A program made the translations under genes and the position numbers. This document shows positions 34,140 through 47,900 of a stretch of DNA of 64,000 nt, piece by piece. Position 1 is the first letter of the stretch, and each line of letters begins with the position of its first letter. The notes under the pieces were generated by a model, which worked only from the letters and a program-made list of their open reading frames with translations, searched no databases and had not been told where the DNA came from. The stretch is from Athripsodes cinereus (taxonomy: Eukaryota > Arthropoda > Insecta > Trichoptera > Leptoceridae): NCBI GenBank assembly GCA_947579605.1, contig OX388309.1:21271071-21335070 (forward strand), read 5' to 3'.

Positions 34140-35570
34140 ATAAGTACCTAAGTTCAAAAAGTATAAAACAGTGCACCAAAGGTAAGCATTCATAGGGCTA
34201 ATAAATTGCCTCTTGGCAATAAGCTCGCCAAGAGTTTTACTATTATTATAATATCACCCATCTAAGGTACAACTTGCATATTATTTAAATGCAGTTAGTG
34301 TCCTGGATTCAGTATTTGTGGAAAACACTTTGATGCCATAGACAGATGTATTATACGAACTATTTAAACGTTCAACCTTTAAGGACCTACAATCTATAAA
34401 ATATATGTTCTGCGTCACATTAATAGTACCTAACCATAATAATATCGTATAGATAGGTACCTTAGGACCTACCTATAGCGTTGTCAAATAATAATACTCT
34501 CTATCTAATGCAAATAGGATTTATAATAATAATATTGTACCTGCCCAAAATATTATTACACCGATAAGATTTTAACTAAGTGATACCTGCTGTTAGTTAG
34601 TTACTTTCATACTGATTTAACGTTCAGTAGAAAAATAATAATAATCAGTGACTGATATCAAATTTCATTCGCGTTCCTTAAACGCTCTAATCAAATAAGA
34701 ATATTATATTTATCGGTGGTTATTTATAGATATCATCGTGTATTGTATGTAAATGCGGAAAAGTTTTTGAAATTATTACACGGTATTATGTAATTTAATA
34801 ACTATCGAGCATCAGTAGTGACGGTTGTATATTATTTCACAGCGTGTGTCATAGGTGAATAGTGATAAAAACTGTACTTTGTTTTATCAGGATTCTAATT
34901 AACATTTTACTATTTTACTGACCGATCTTTGATTTCTATAAGTGATTGTGATTAAATAATATATATTCTATTAACATTTTTAATGAAAATGTTAATGTGC
35001 TTAGGAAGATAAATTAATGTAAATAACAAGACAACTAAGATAAATCAATAATTTTGTGTCATGATTATAAAATTACTCAATAGTTTTTGTGGACGATTTT
35101 AATCTGGAAACTTATTTTTTTCAAATATAATTTTTTTGTCAACTTTTATTGAGTGTATAAACAATATGAATGAATATTTATTTAAACTGAAAAAAATGAC
35201 ATGTTTTATTCAAAACTGTACACCCATAGAAGTTTTGTAATTATTTGTTCTGGAATTGGTTTTAATTACAACATATGTAATCATGGCTTTCAGGTATGAG
35301 TTTCGGATTGTTTTCTAGTATTTTTTTAATATGAGTATTATCGTTAAAAAGAAAAAGAAAAAGAAGCTTCTGAATGCAAAAAAAAAATATTTCGTATGCG
35401 TTATTCAATGAAATTCGAATGTTGTTGTAAATTCTCAGCTTTACGAATGAAAACAGGAAGAAATGTAATATACTTGTATTTAAAAAAAAGTAACGGCAAA
35501 AGTCTTTAGTGAAACATGTTTGTTCATATCAGTACATGACATTGAATTATATCTTAATACATTTTTGTTA
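34140..35570. other. AT-rich stretch with no recognised feature
   Basis: A short GCCTCTTGGCAATAAGCTCG, CCAAGAG palindrome near 34,208-34,235 is the only structure noted. No genes seen. Confidence 0.5.
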
Positions 35571-35573
35571 CAG

Positions 35574-35662
35574 ATCTCATCAATCCCTTTCGGAACAACG
35601 GATATGGAAAAATCATTCATGGATATGGGACACCATAATTCAGCGTAATGATTATAGAAAAG
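35574..35662 (+). CDS. Candidate internal coding exon of an unrecognised gene
   Basis: 89 bp bounded by an acceptor (ACATTTTTGTTACAG, ending 35,573) and a consensus donor (AAAAG|GTAAGAT, GT at 35,663). The only open frame uses one base to finish a codon, then 29 codons (SHQSLSEQRIWKNHSW, WDTIIQRNDYRK) and leaves one base. Two Trp and mixed polar residues differ from the Ile/Asn/Lys-rich chance frames around it. The donor phase is compatible with the candidate acceptor at 57,761 (third frame) and with that at 44,873. No family recognised. AT-rich introns contain many cryptic splice sites, so this needs transcript evidence. Confidence 0.35.
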
Positions 35663-35669
35663 GTAAGAT

Positions 35670-36920
35670 AATACAAAATAACTTTTATTAACAAAAAAAA
35701 ACAACATATAAATTGCATATAATTATGTAATTTCTCGATACATTGTAAATATTAAATAACCGATACACGTCTTATATGTTTTTTTTATTTTGAACCGTAT
35801 AAGTGTCCTATTTCTTCACATAATATTATATACAGGTAAACATGTTTAAGTACATATTATGTGTTTGTTATGTAAGTACGAAAATTGTTTACACTTTATT
35901 CCTACTTTATGTGAGACTTATTTTTTAGTTAGTAAAGTAGTATCACTACTTATCCAACGTTAATATCTTTCTCCTTATTATTGGTATTTTGAGTATTTTA
36001 AAGGTTTTATTATCGTCTACATATTTACAAAGTACCTACAACATGTGAATGTCCGGTACAACTTTTATACATATCATAAATGCTTTAGCACCAGAACGTG
36101 CATAGAATTAAATAATAGAATTTATACTAAATCCACTCATGTGAAATTGCATCATTTTCAATGGTTAAATGGAAGACATCGCGAGTTTGAGCACTTGATT
36201 AGATTTTTCATTTTCATGATAATTTTTTTTTACTGTCCTTTTAATTATGCTTGTACATTTTTTTATTATTAAATATTGATGAAAATGCAAAGGTCCTAGT
36301 TTCTTTTTTCCATACTTATTAATTGTATTTTTTTAAGTGAAGTATAATTTATTAAGTTCAATATACCTGAATCGTAACGTAGATTTGCACGGAATATTTC
36401 ATTGGCTTATTTATTGAATGCTTATTGAAGTTGTTAAAAAAAATCATGCTCTCTGACTAGTTACAACAGATTTAGATTGGTAGGTACATTGAATTTTGAC
36501 GAGCTTTTGACGTTTATAATACTAGTAATATGCACAAAAAATCAGTCGTGACACGTTTTTGACATTGTTTGTTATATCATGAGACGTGGTGTATTATTAT
36601 TATTGTATTGGCCAATATTGGCCATTTCAAATGTTGGCGATTGAGTATATTGGCATAACGGACTTGGGTCAAATGTTATTAGGTATATTATGTAGTCCGT
36701 AACTTAAAACCGTAAAACACGTTAAATTGTTGCATTTTACCACGATCATCGGCAATATCTCCGATTTATGTCTTTCGTATTACAGAAATGTTTTATAATC
36801 GTGTTATCAAGCGCTTCCGCGGCTCTGAATATAACTCATGTAACACTTTGTCAATGAAAACTTTTGCCGCCAGGTGGCTGAATTTATTTTAATGAAATAT
36901 AAACATTCAAAACATATCAT
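35670..36920. other. AT-rich stretch with no recognised feature
   Basis: A 75-codon frame (36,045-36,272) has no recognisable motif. Nothing else supported. Confidence 0.5.
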
Positions 36921-36924
36921 CCAC

Positions 36925-37060
36925 TACTACTATCCCATCATGGTATATCCCACAAGTGAGGTAGCCAGTAGACCAACCGCATACAATAAACATGCAAGCT
37001 GTCTTCTTTGTGCCGACAAGAATATTTGTTTAGCACAACATTTCGTAAGACAAAACCAGA
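36925..37060 (+). repeat. Family X repeat, copy g (5' half)
   Basis: CTACTACTATCCCATCATGG, TATATCCCACAAGTGAGGTA, GCCAGTAGACCAACCGCATA, then ACATGCAAGCTGTCTTCTTT, GTGCCGACAAGAATAT. This is the best-preserved 5' half in plus orientation and defines the family start. Confidence 0.65.
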
Positions 37061-37689
37061 ATTATCAAAAAAATTTTATGCAGTTTTAATAGTAGGTATG
37101 CATCAATTTGTTATTTTCCATGTTAGTATCCATCTACTGATAAGTTTAAAAAAGATTCACGAACCCTATCAAAAAATATATCACCTCGTTTTTTTACTTC
37201 TATTTTTACCTCCTTCGGATACAAAAATTCTTTTGAGATCACATTTTACGCATATTGCAAGTTTCGTTTATAATTAAATAAGTTAGATTTTCGGAAAAAA
37301 TATTTCATAGTTTTTCATCAATATTTCATTAGAGATGACAAATATGTGTCTGATAATGTATTATATGAAGCGTTCCATATGACTTAATCCTACCCTTATC
37401 TCTTAGAAAAGGCTTCAGGACTGTTCATAATATGGGGTAGTGCGATTTTTATAGTGCGGTCATCTTGAATATTATCGTTTCTTTACGATATTTTGAATGT
37501 GTTTTTCTCCAGAGAACATTACATTTACATCTAGTAAGTAGTCAATAAGACGTTTTATAATATCATTATTATTCGATACAGGTAAATCGATAAAATATCT
37601 GCTCTCTGAAATAAAATATACTACTTAGTTTACAAAAAACTCAAATTATAAATAGGTATACTACACAACGCACTGAAAATATTTATGTT

Positions 37690-37775
37690 TGCACGGAAAG
37701 AACGACTTGCGTGTTTATTACATGCAGCTCACCGTTATAAGATTAAACACTTGTGGGTAAAGCAGTGATTGTATT
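37690..37775 (-). repeat. Family X repeat, copy h (fragment)
   Basis: Reads GCACGGAAAGAACGACTTGC, GTGTTTATTACATGCAGCTC and CACTTGTGGGTAAAGCAGTG: the 5' part of family X inverted, about 0.6 kb from copy g and opposite to it. Confidence 0.5.
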
Positions 37776-37779
37776 GTTT

Positions 37780-40700
37780 GTTCCAGAAAAAAAGCTTTAA
37801 AATTTACTACGTATATCTATTCAGAACATATTATACCTACTCATTTTAAAATTTTTAAACAATGTATTAAGTGAGTATATAAATATCTATTCATATTATG
37901 ACGATATCTTTTCGATTTTAATGATTGGTTATCTAAGGAAATATTGTATTGTAATAGATAATCATGGCAAAATCTTAACTCGATTGCATATTTTTTTAGT
38001 TCAAAATAAAAAAAATGGCAGGTTATGTATTTATAATTTTACAAAACATTCGAACACTTTGTGTTCTTAAAGGAGCTAATGCAATAAATAAAAAAATCTG
38101 TAGATATGGCGTTAATTAATTGCATAAAGTATAGGTTGGTAGATAATAATTAATATATGCAGAATGTTGATGAATGATTTTCAACGCTTACATTTTATGT
38201 ACTCGCAGATATTTATTGCCATGGTTTGTATGGACGTATTTAGGATCAGGTCACAAACAAGCAATAATGATTCTCGTGCTGTCAATAGGTAAATGCAAAC
38301 ACACAAATATAGACAGTACTTATAGTATGTTGTATTATGGAAACATCGGTCTATAAAATGGAAAAATTCGAGAAACCACTTTGTGTTATTGGATTCGTAC
38401 GCAAATAACAAATAACGTACGCATTGCTGCTGTCTATTTTTGTATACGAGAGGAACAAGTGGTGTATACAGGGTTGCCCATGTTCGAGATTAATTGTATT
38501 TCAAATCAAAGGATGTATGAGGTAATTTTGTCTTATAACCATGATGTATCATAAACACAATTGTATTACTTTAATAAAATTGTTTTAATCTCCTTTTTTT
38601 CATATATTATTTTACCAAAATAAGTAAATTGAATTATTCTTATTTTGAGTCCTAAAAATTGTTTTAAAATGATTCTGTGACAAATTTCCAACATACATAA
38701 TGATTTTTGTATACAGTGTATAAGTGACCACTTTGAAAAATGAGTTCAAGAATTGAAATCAAAAGCTTGACAGATAATAAGTAGGTACTAATGACTTGAG
38801 GATGGAAGTGTGGGGTAGAAGTTAAATAATAATAAATTTGTTTTAAATATAGATGCTAAATAATCTGAGCTTTTAACTGTTGATACATAGCTTATAAAGT
38901 ATAAACGCATTGATTTTACTTTATTTATTTTTTACAATAATAGGTACGAATTAATTTTTATTAATTATTATTATAAATCAATTTTTTATTATGACCGCTT
39001 GCGTCAAATAATAGGTTTTGTTTATGGACATGTTTATTTATTAACTTTTACACATTAGTGTTAAAACTGTGTAACTTAATTATGTTGTAGTAAATTTAAC
39101 AATCAATTAAACAACGATATTATGTACGCGTACTTATATAACAAAAAATGATAGAGTAAAAATTCTTTCATTCTTTTATTATCATGCATTATATCATATA
39201 CAAATATCACATACCACTAACAAGATAAATCATTTTCATAAATAAATTAAACGCAATGACTAGCTATTATTTTGCACTGTTATTTATTTATTATTGAATT
39301 TAACTTACTGTTATGCCACTTTATTATTGTTTATATTATTATTTTTATATTAACTAAGCTTCCGTGTTCAATAATTCGATTAGGGTGAGCATTGATGTTA
39401 TTGGCTAATTAACGACATTTTTAAATTCTTGATTCGCAGTATCCGTGTCATAATAATTTAAAAAAATATATATTTCAAGTCACAGAAACAATCCCACAAC
39501 ATACAATTGAAATCAATATAACAAAATTCATCATCATCTCCATTATAGAAATGTCTCTAGTATAGCATTCAAAAATCTAATCTAATAGATTTTTTATTAT
39601 TAATTGAATAGTATTACCACATCAAATATTCAAAACGTTTGCCTTGAATAATATTGTTCATAATTTCAAACACCAAGTATGAATATTTTTGAAAAAAAAG
39701 TTGAACGAAAACATTTGTTCGATGTAAGTTTTGGCTCCTTTGTGATATATATATATATATTAGTCTTTTGCTTTATCGTAATGAGCAATAATACATTTAT
39801 ATTATATTTTGATATGTAACTATACGATTTTCTATGTTGCTTGTGCATCAATAAAACATATTTATTGTCCCTTGTAGAAATTCGTTCGTATTATTAATAA
39901 ACTTACTTATTGATTAATATTTTCATCAAATTAGATTCAATACCCAATTAGGCCTTTATTGAATACGTAATAGCTTGTTATGAATAAAACACGTGTAGAT
40001 TAGATTTATTAGAATGTTCATTTAATTAGAAAAGTGATTAATTATAAGGTTTTTAATTCGTATTAAAAAATACAGTTTTCTGTTAGTGATAGTGTTTTTA
40101 AAAAGGTATATTGTAGAATCTAGGAATTAGTTACTATTTAACTGTGAAGATATGACAAAAATTTTTATTTTATAAGGTTTTTCAAAACTGTTACTAACCT
40201 TGTTATTTGTTAAACTTAATTTCAGCTGGCATACAAGTACCTAGGTAAAATTACGTTAAAAATATATTTGACCATTCACGAGTTTGTAAGCTTTCCAACC
40301 AACTTTCTTTAAAATAATTATTGTTTGAAATTTAGTAACATCTAAAATATTATTTAGAACATAATAAAACATTACCTACAGATAACAACACAAATTTTTG
40401 CTTTGAACTTTTCACATTTAAGGCAATATTTGCAACGTTTTCAACCCTTATTTTGCACAGTGCGCCATATATTGAGAAGCCCTCTTGTGAATTTGAAATT
40501 TTCATATTGATGGTCGACCATTACTTTGGAAACAAATATACCTGAACATGGGTACCTTTTCATGCGCGAACATTTCCAAGTTTTGTTTAAAAGAACCGCA
40601 AGAAAATACGCGAATAGCTATAAAGCTGTACTTACGTACCTGCTGGCTGTGCTTCTTATGATTACAATATTGGGAAGTAAAGAAAAAATCTTTCTTTAGT

Positions 40701-42690
40701 ATTTTTTTCAAGAATCGATACTGAACTGTCAAATTCCTAGGTATGTTCCATAATTTTTTTATTTCTTACCCACATTATATGTATTAGACACTTACCTGTA
40801 ATTAAATTTCAATTTCTGAGAATATAATATAATGATGGGGATAATATGAAAAAATTTAACACCTATATTGATGTAAGTATTGAAATGTAGATTTTATTCG
40901 TATTAACTGAAATTAACTCGTACCTTCTCTGTGTGATACTAAATGGAGATATCAAAATCTATTATATTCTATTCTATTCTTAAAGACATCCTTTCATTCA
41001 CGAGTGAAATTTATAAATTTCTTATTATTAAGTGTGTCAGCATTTGTTAATGTTTAATTCTATTTATAGGAGAGAAATTGTAAATAGGTATATGAATATC
41101 AATGTTCTGTTGAAAACTTTAAAACCGCTAGAAGTTTCTACTTATTTACCTACACTCGGTCATGTTTATTGATAGGCAGTTATCTTCCTACTTTCCCGGT
41201 GATAAGTTTTCAAGTGGAATCCAATAAAACAAACGGTCCAGGCATAGTAAAATAAGGATATAAATATTTGGAGTCCCATAGGAAGAGCGGCGTGTCTTGA
41301 ATTATTATGTATCATTCATGAGATATTGAGAGAAATCTGTGATCATATCTCATCCATGGATTTCATCGGAAGTAGGAGTGAATAAGATATACCTACTCAT
41401 ATATCGTTAATAAGACTATCTTTTAAATGTATACGTCACAAGTATTGAATAATTATTGTATGTACAGTTATACTATTTTTGTAAAGATTAACTCGAAAAT
41501 TTTACATTTTAAAAATTTAAGAAGTGATTCATTTAATATGAATTGAGTCCCACTACTTATGTTTCGAGAGATGTAAGAACTGATATCATTTAAGCACCAA
41601 TACTGAGTCGTATCTTTTTAACTCAGAATACATGAAAAAAAACATAACACAAAGATGAAAGTACCTATGCATGTTTAATGTTTTATTAATGTGTGTAATA
41701 TTGATCATATGTTTTTCAATGTTTACAATGTAATAAATTAGGTGATTTTCTATTCTCTCTGCTAACTTCATAAGGGAGGCGGTTTCACAAAATTAGCTAT
41801 CTATACAGTATTAATTAATGATGAATGTCTCTGTCATAATATTTCCGGCCACTGATTCGACATGTATCCTAAACCAATATATCATTCGCGGCCCTGTTCA
41901 AAGTGAGCTTTTTTGAATAATCGATATCAATTTATTTATTTATTTGATGAAAGATGTTTGCTGATTACTGAATATATTAAGCAACTACTTGATGCGTTAT
42001 ATTGGGTATTATTGGCGTTAAAAATCACGTGTTCGTTGTTTGTTACTATTATTATTTTTGTTTGTAATGTGTAAAAACAACGACGGTCAACTTGCAAAAC
42101 TCAACAACATGTAACAAGTTTGTAAATTTATGTAAATGTATGCCCATCAGCTTTGCTTCGAATTAAATTTTTGATTAACAACATTATCGGTAGCGATAGA
42201 AGCTGTTGTAATAATGATAGCTGTGTTTTAGAGTAGTGTATTATACTACTTTACATACATACACAGTAGATATTATTATTATTATTGTAAAGCCTTATAC
42301 GTATCTTAGTATATTTATTATTATATAGGTATAGGTATAGATACTATTTCTACTACTACTACTGCGTGTAGTATAATCAGGCGTATAATTTGAACGTCAT
42401 ATTTACCTGCCTGCCTCTAAGGCTTTGAAAGCACACGGAGGTTGTATTATTTTCCATTTGTGCATTATTAACTAACGGATTTGAGGTGTTGGATTTCTAA
42501 ACGAAACAACCTTCCAAAGTCACCCGTTAAAATGAAAAAACAAACAACTTCCAGTTTATATATTTTTTTTAAATTAATTTTTTCTCTTTGAGATGTGTGT
42601 ATCGTGAATTAAACAGGAGGTAGGATTTTACAAGTAATTTCGATACCTATAGATTTAATATTAAAAAAAAACATTTAAGACACTGATATT
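37780..42690. other. AT-rich stretch, about 4.9 kb, no recognised gene
   Basis: Low-complexity AT-rich DNA. A short TA run lies near 39,750 and a CTACTACTACTACT run near 42,348. Two very short acceptor-donor pairs occur on the minus strand at 40,640-40,654 and 40,796-40,815; as exons they would be 15 and 20 bp, and I do not call them. A GCTTTACTT/LINE-like signal was not found. Confidence 0.45.
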
Positions 42691-42691
42691 T

Positions 42692-42871
42692 GAGTTCGTC
42701 GGTAGCCTGGGGGTAGAGTCTCGGCCTCAAGAACAAGGGGTCCGCGGTTCGATCCCAGATGCCGGCAAACTCCCCTTTCACGGCACAAGCTTTTAGCTTA
42801 CCGTGAAAGGTGTAGGTATAAGGTTGTATTTGGGTTTTAACAAAACCCAGACATATCTTTTGAAAAAAAAA
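42692..42871 (+). mobile_element. tRNA-derived SINE (family S), full length
   Basis: Starts GAGTTCGTCGGTAGCCTGGG with a polymerase III A-box-like TAGCCTGGGGGTAGAG, has a B box GGTTCGATCCC about 35 bases further on, then a tRNA-unrelated body. The body holds a hairpin (CCTTTCACGG ... CCGTGAAAGG, 42,774-42,810, with an inner AGC/GCT stem) and a GGGTTTT...AAAACCC hairpin before the A-rich end. Other copies: 49,803-49,987 (minus), 53,992-54,158 (plus) and a fragment at 8975-9050. The anticodon arm is not paired, so the parent tRNA cannot be named. No certain target duplication is seen. Confidence 0.85.
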
Positions 42872-42874
42872 TGT

Positions 42875-43695
42875 ATGATAACGTTAAATTAGCCATTCTT
42901 ATTTTACTAACTGTGCGTGATAAAGATGAATTCAATATATTTCTTGTTTTTAAATGTACCTATGTATTGATATTAACTTCATACGCATTCTCGAAAAATA
43001 AAATCAATAGCATAAATATCTTGACATAGGCATACTAATTACTAACCATCAGATTTTATTTGTAATAATATTATGTACCTACATATATACTTGTAACAAA
43101 GTGATGTCGCTGAGTTAACGTTGAGTCAAGTATATTTCGGAAGGCTATTCGTTGAAAGGTAGTTAACACCTTCTGCGCCTGGAGGTAAAATAATTAACAC
43201 AGAAATTTTTACAGGTGGCTTAATTGTTATCTTTTTGTATAAATCTTGCTGGCCATCAATTCATTACTATTATTATTATTATGTATTAGTAATACAGTAG
43301 AATATACTCGTATATATTTAATAAATTATTGATAACCATTCATCAGAATTTACTTTTAGGTTTCATTATGTCCGTATGTTAGTATTCCGAGACTTAATAT
43401 GTGTGTTTTTGTCTATTTCTTGAGATCATTAAGTATAGATAGTTTGCTGCTGTAGTTTTTATCTCTTTGTAATACATATTAGACAATTTTAATATTCGGA
43501 ATTAATTCGTTGTTACACAGTTAATTCGTTTTATTTATCAAAACTTGACACCAGCAACGTAGTGCAACGCTAATTGCATCTTTCTAGGTTATATTCCCAG
43601 CTGGGTCGTGAATTTTTATTCAGAATTTTTGCATCCAGGGTTTGCAGAAAAAACTGACTTAGCAGTATTGAATCAGCATTGATTTTCTAAAAGAT
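42875..43695. other. AT-rich stretch with no recognised feature
   Basis: No gene or repeat terminus recognised. Confidence 0.5.
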
Positions 43696-43699
43696 TGTC

Positions 43700-43830
43700 T
43701 GTGTTTAGAAAAGTTTTATTATTAAATTAATAAAACACCTATATCGAGTACTTCCTCAGTGACTTTAATAATCGAGAGACGAATTTCTAGAGCTTTCACT
43801 CTCATCATCAGGATATCACCAAGTACCGTT
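43700..43830 (-). repeat. Second repeat with hammerhead-like core
   Basis: On the minus strand 43,811-43,784 reads CTGATGA, a 17-base segment with AGAG/CTCT pairing, then GAAA, followed by TTCGTC|TCTCG. Further downstream TTATTAAAGTCACTGAGG resembles TTAATTAAAGCAATCTCA after the core at 9706-9732, so the two loci appear to be copies of one repeat. The stem is shorter here. Penelope-like elements are known to carry hammerhead motifs with very short stem III, which a TTCG between GAAA and TC would fit. Confidence 0.4.
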
Positions 43831-43959
43831 GGTCGACTATTACTATTCAAAACAGTTTTATTATTAATAATATTGAACATTTTTTATGTATAAACATACG
43901 CTGTTTGATAAACTATTATTTTTAGAATTGTGGATATTATTCACTTTTCCATGTCCACC

Positions 43960-44085
43960 AATGCCATTATTGAATTTTCCACAAGTGTTTCACATATTTT
44001 ATATGCAGACAATCTTCTCTATGAAATTGAAAAATAAGATATTCATAATGGATACTACATCGTAGAATTGAATAATTATATAAAA
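43960..44085 (+). repeat. Family X repeat, copy i (diverged)
   Basis: TTTTCCACAAGTGTTTCACA, ATATGCAGACAATCTTCTCT and CATAATGGATACTACATCGT, AGAATTG follow the order of family X landmarks but with many changes. Supported mainly by order. Confidence 0.35.
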
Positions 44086-44872
44086 TATCTTAACACTATA
44101 AGTATTTAGCCTACGACTATATATTTATGAAGTTTTCATACTGAAACATACAAAACATAAAGAATTTAAATTTTCAATTTAAACAAAATATAAAATAAAA
44201 CATCTCAAAAAACACGGCGACATAAACTGATGTAATCATAAATCATTCTTTCGATTAAGATACGTACCGGCCTACACATTACAAAAAAAACATTAACATC
44301 TTAATTTAGTGATCCACGTGTCTTTTTGACACCTCCATTATTCTTGATCTATCACTATTGTGTTCAATATTGGTAATGATATATCCATGTGTATGATAAG
44401 ACGCCCCCCAAGAAGTTAGACACGGACATGATACGTACCCACATTGACCTATGGACACTGTAGCGATGTTATCAAACAATGTGTTGTCAGAGCCTTCTCC
44501 TTATTAAGATGTTTCGTGTTGACAAATAGTCACACCATAAATCTATTGACAATAAATAATTATTTTTATTTCTATTTTCATAATATATTATTATTCTTGT
44601 TCCTACGAAGTCACGAGTTAATCATGTCGTGTTTTTTACTTATTTCTTTAACACTTATTTCAATCAACTTTCTATTGTAAAACAAATTATTTTGTATATT
44701 CTTAAACTAGATACGTACTTACACGTGTAGATATTATTATTATTTATTTCAATGTTACTATGAAGAAAAATAGAATCTGCTATTTATTGTATTAACATCA
44801 CTTCTCTGGCTACATCTTCTATGATCATTGCCGTGATTGCAAAAATGCAATAAGATTTTTTTTCGTTTTCAG

Positions 44873-44938
44873 GCTATCCATCCGTTGTCCAATGATTTGA
44901 GCCCTTTGGAACAATACAATAAGTTGTTAATTATTTGA
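44873..44938 (+). CDS. Weak candidate terminal exon
   Basis: A strong pyrimidine-rich acceptor (GATTTTTTTTCGTTTTCAG, ending 44,872) is followed by 21 open codons and TGA in one frame (AIHPLSNDLSPLEQYNKLL) and by a 7-codon frame with a stop in the phase left by the donor at 35,662. No polyadenylation signal is close. It could be cryptic. Confidence 0.18.
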   Translation, partial: AIHPLSNDLSPLEQYNKLLII

Positions 44939-44944
44939 TACTTT

Positions 44945-47900
44945 CATTGCGATATAATTTAAAAATACTTAGTCCATAATTTTTACATAGAACCATAATG
45001 CCATTGTAAATTTTAAAAAAAAATTTCAGGACTCTATATATATCTATATACAAACCTGCGCTTATTTATAACAAGCATTCTATGTGTATTCTGTTAAAGG
45101 ATTTTACTAGATAACGATATTCAAAATAAAATTTGCAGAATTTTAATTTTGTGAACACGTGTTCGATGCGTATTGAGATTTTATAGGTTTAATATTATAA
45201 TTAAATGCTAGGTTTATTTTTACCCCATCTGATCACTGAACTTTAATGTTTAAATTTTCTCACATTAATCAATATGAAAATAGGTAGGTAGTATTTTGAA
45301 ACAGAGTGAATGCCCTTTTAATAATTCAAACTACTTACATAAAGTATGACATATTTATTGTCAAAGTCAGCGCAGCAGATTCTAAGCTTCATTTTGTACT
45401 TCTTTCTGATGAACACCTAGATTCTATACGCCATGTCAAAGCTTTTTGGTAGGTAAACTTGATTTACTAAATTATATCTGCTTATGTTAATTCTATTTTT
45501 ACAGTTTATAACGCGAACTTTTCATCTTATTTAATTAATTATTTATTACAATGTTAATATATGTTTATTTTTTACCACTCATAGGTATACCTCTCCAATA
45601 AAGAAATATCTTGTGTTCGGAGAAGGACATACTTGTCTTATAATCGATTGATAAAGAAATGAATGTGATAATATTCTGCTCCTTTTTTTGATAAAATCTA
45701 GAATCTAAAACAACGTTATTAAAGTGAGGAAAAATGAACGAAACAGGTTTCATTTTTTTACCATGTAATATTATTTCATAGATATATCAATTTTCAAAAA
45801 TTACTAATATTATTCTCGATAAAGAAACAATAACCAAATATCAATTAATAGGAAATGCGTTTAATTTATATACACTAGTTTTATAAAGAAAATGATAGCT
45901 TAGATATAATACGAGAAATCTCTCTCAAAAGTCTTGTTATCAAAGTTACAAGAACTCAATGTCAATATCTTACCAAATTTTTGTGAACAGGGTCTATCTA
46001 GTATAAAATTTTGATATTTTTGGGAAAATGATCAAGTTTCAAATGTTTTGTTTATGCATAAAAGAATTTGAATCCATTTGTGAACTGTTTTTGAATTTTT
46101 TATATTTGAGATTTCTCTTGTAACTTTTGTACGGAGTCATCATGTATTTTTGATTTAACTTTAAACAAGTGTAAATAACATGTGTTAATAATGTTTATTT
46201 TGGAAACATATTTAATAACATCGATTAATAATCAAAAAACTTTATTCAATAAAATTTAACAAGACTGTTGTAAAAATTTTGTAATCTTTCCGAGAGTACT
46301 GAAACTTCTTGCGTTTCAATATAGATGGCTCTGCCTGTACGGTAGTGAGAACTTCGTTCGAAGCTTCTGCACTTCGCTATTGAAAGCTCGGGTTTACAAT
46401 ACAACTTGAAACACTAGATAGCCATATACATTTTGAAATACATTTGATGGATGATATTTTATTTTGGTCAGATGTATTTTCGAGGAAAAAGTAATTATAA
46501 TACGCCAATAATACATGAAAATTATTTTAACTGAAAGTTTATCTAAAGTTGAATGTCATTACTTATTAAATATCATTTAGTCAAAAAAAACATGCAGGAT
46601 TTTTCGTCAAGGCTTTTACACGATTTTGAATGAAATAAAGTTTATATTTATAATATTATTCTTGAACTTGAATTTCTATGATTGTTCATGGTAAAATTCA
46701 CCCAAAAAGATTTTTTTAAGATATAAGGAGTTAATATATTTCTCTTATATTAAGTAAAGATTAATAATGTGCATTATTTATGCATCGCTCATCGCAAAGG
46801 TAAATACTGTCCTGAGGAGAGATGTTTATTTCGTTTACAATAAATAAAATAAATAATAATCTGTTTCCTTCCCACTCTACGACGTTCCTCAATTTTGCCT
46901 TTTATTTTACGCTGCAAAAGTTTTTTGTTAGTAGGAATGTATAATCAATATTTTGTTTGAAAATAAAAATATACAGCAATTTTATTCTTTAATACGCTTG
47001 TAAATAAATAAATTGTGAATAAAGAAAGGCAATAAAAATGACCATTTGCCCGATTTTGTGCTCTTGTGTTATTATTTTTATATCAACTTACTGTGCCTTC
47101 TTCACTTTTTACTGCTTTGTCGTAAATAAAAATTTCATTTTGAAAATGCGTCGCGGCGTCCATAATGGTCGTCATCTTCCGTGAAGTACTTTAAACACCA
47201 AGAGTTTATACCTAGATATTTTTTTATTTTTATTTTGAGGCACTATGTATCGCCACTATTATTTGGAAAAATTGTGGAAAATAATATCAACAAAAACAAA
47301 ACTGTCTCTCAATTATTTTCTAGAAATGTTTGTGTGGCCTGTAAATAGAAGTGTTGATTAAAGATTACGGATAAGATCGATAATACTCCATTATGATTTT
47401 AATTTAAATTATTAGGTTAATTTATATTAGGTACTTATTCATGATACACATTTTTATGGCACTAGTTATCCTATACATGGGAGATGACTTGTTTGTCACA
47501 TATAGTCTAGGACTTGTCAGTCAATAGCTGTCATTGAAAATAATATCAAAATGATGAAATACATTTTAACCAAATAATTCTCACGATGTTTGTTGTTGGT
47601 AGAGTAATTCGTGTCGTAAAATCACATTATGTCGTTGTAAATTGGAAATTTATTGTAAATTTATAGCAGCATCCGATACATCTGGACATCAGTGCAATAC
47701 AATGATACCAATACCTACCATAATAATAATATGAATCCACTCATCGTGTCCCTAAGGATCAAGGGGTCATTTTACTCCCCTGAACATATCTTTATAGCCA
47801 TCTACTTTACAACTAAAGAACTCAAGGAAATTGGAGTGCTTTGTGTGGCGTGCTAAAAAATGAAACATTATTTTCTTCGTCAAAAAGTTATTCTTTGACA

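Noticed and set aside
40640..40815. Two minus-strand microexons (15 and 20 bp) with good donors
   Set aside because: Exons this short cannot be supported from sequence; the 20-bp one would break the phase between the 55.5- and 33.1-kb candidates.
42695..42770. A tRNA gene
   Set aside because: A- and B-box-like signals are present, but the anticodon stem does not pair and the same sequence recurs with a shared non-tRNA body and A-rich end, so it is a SINE.
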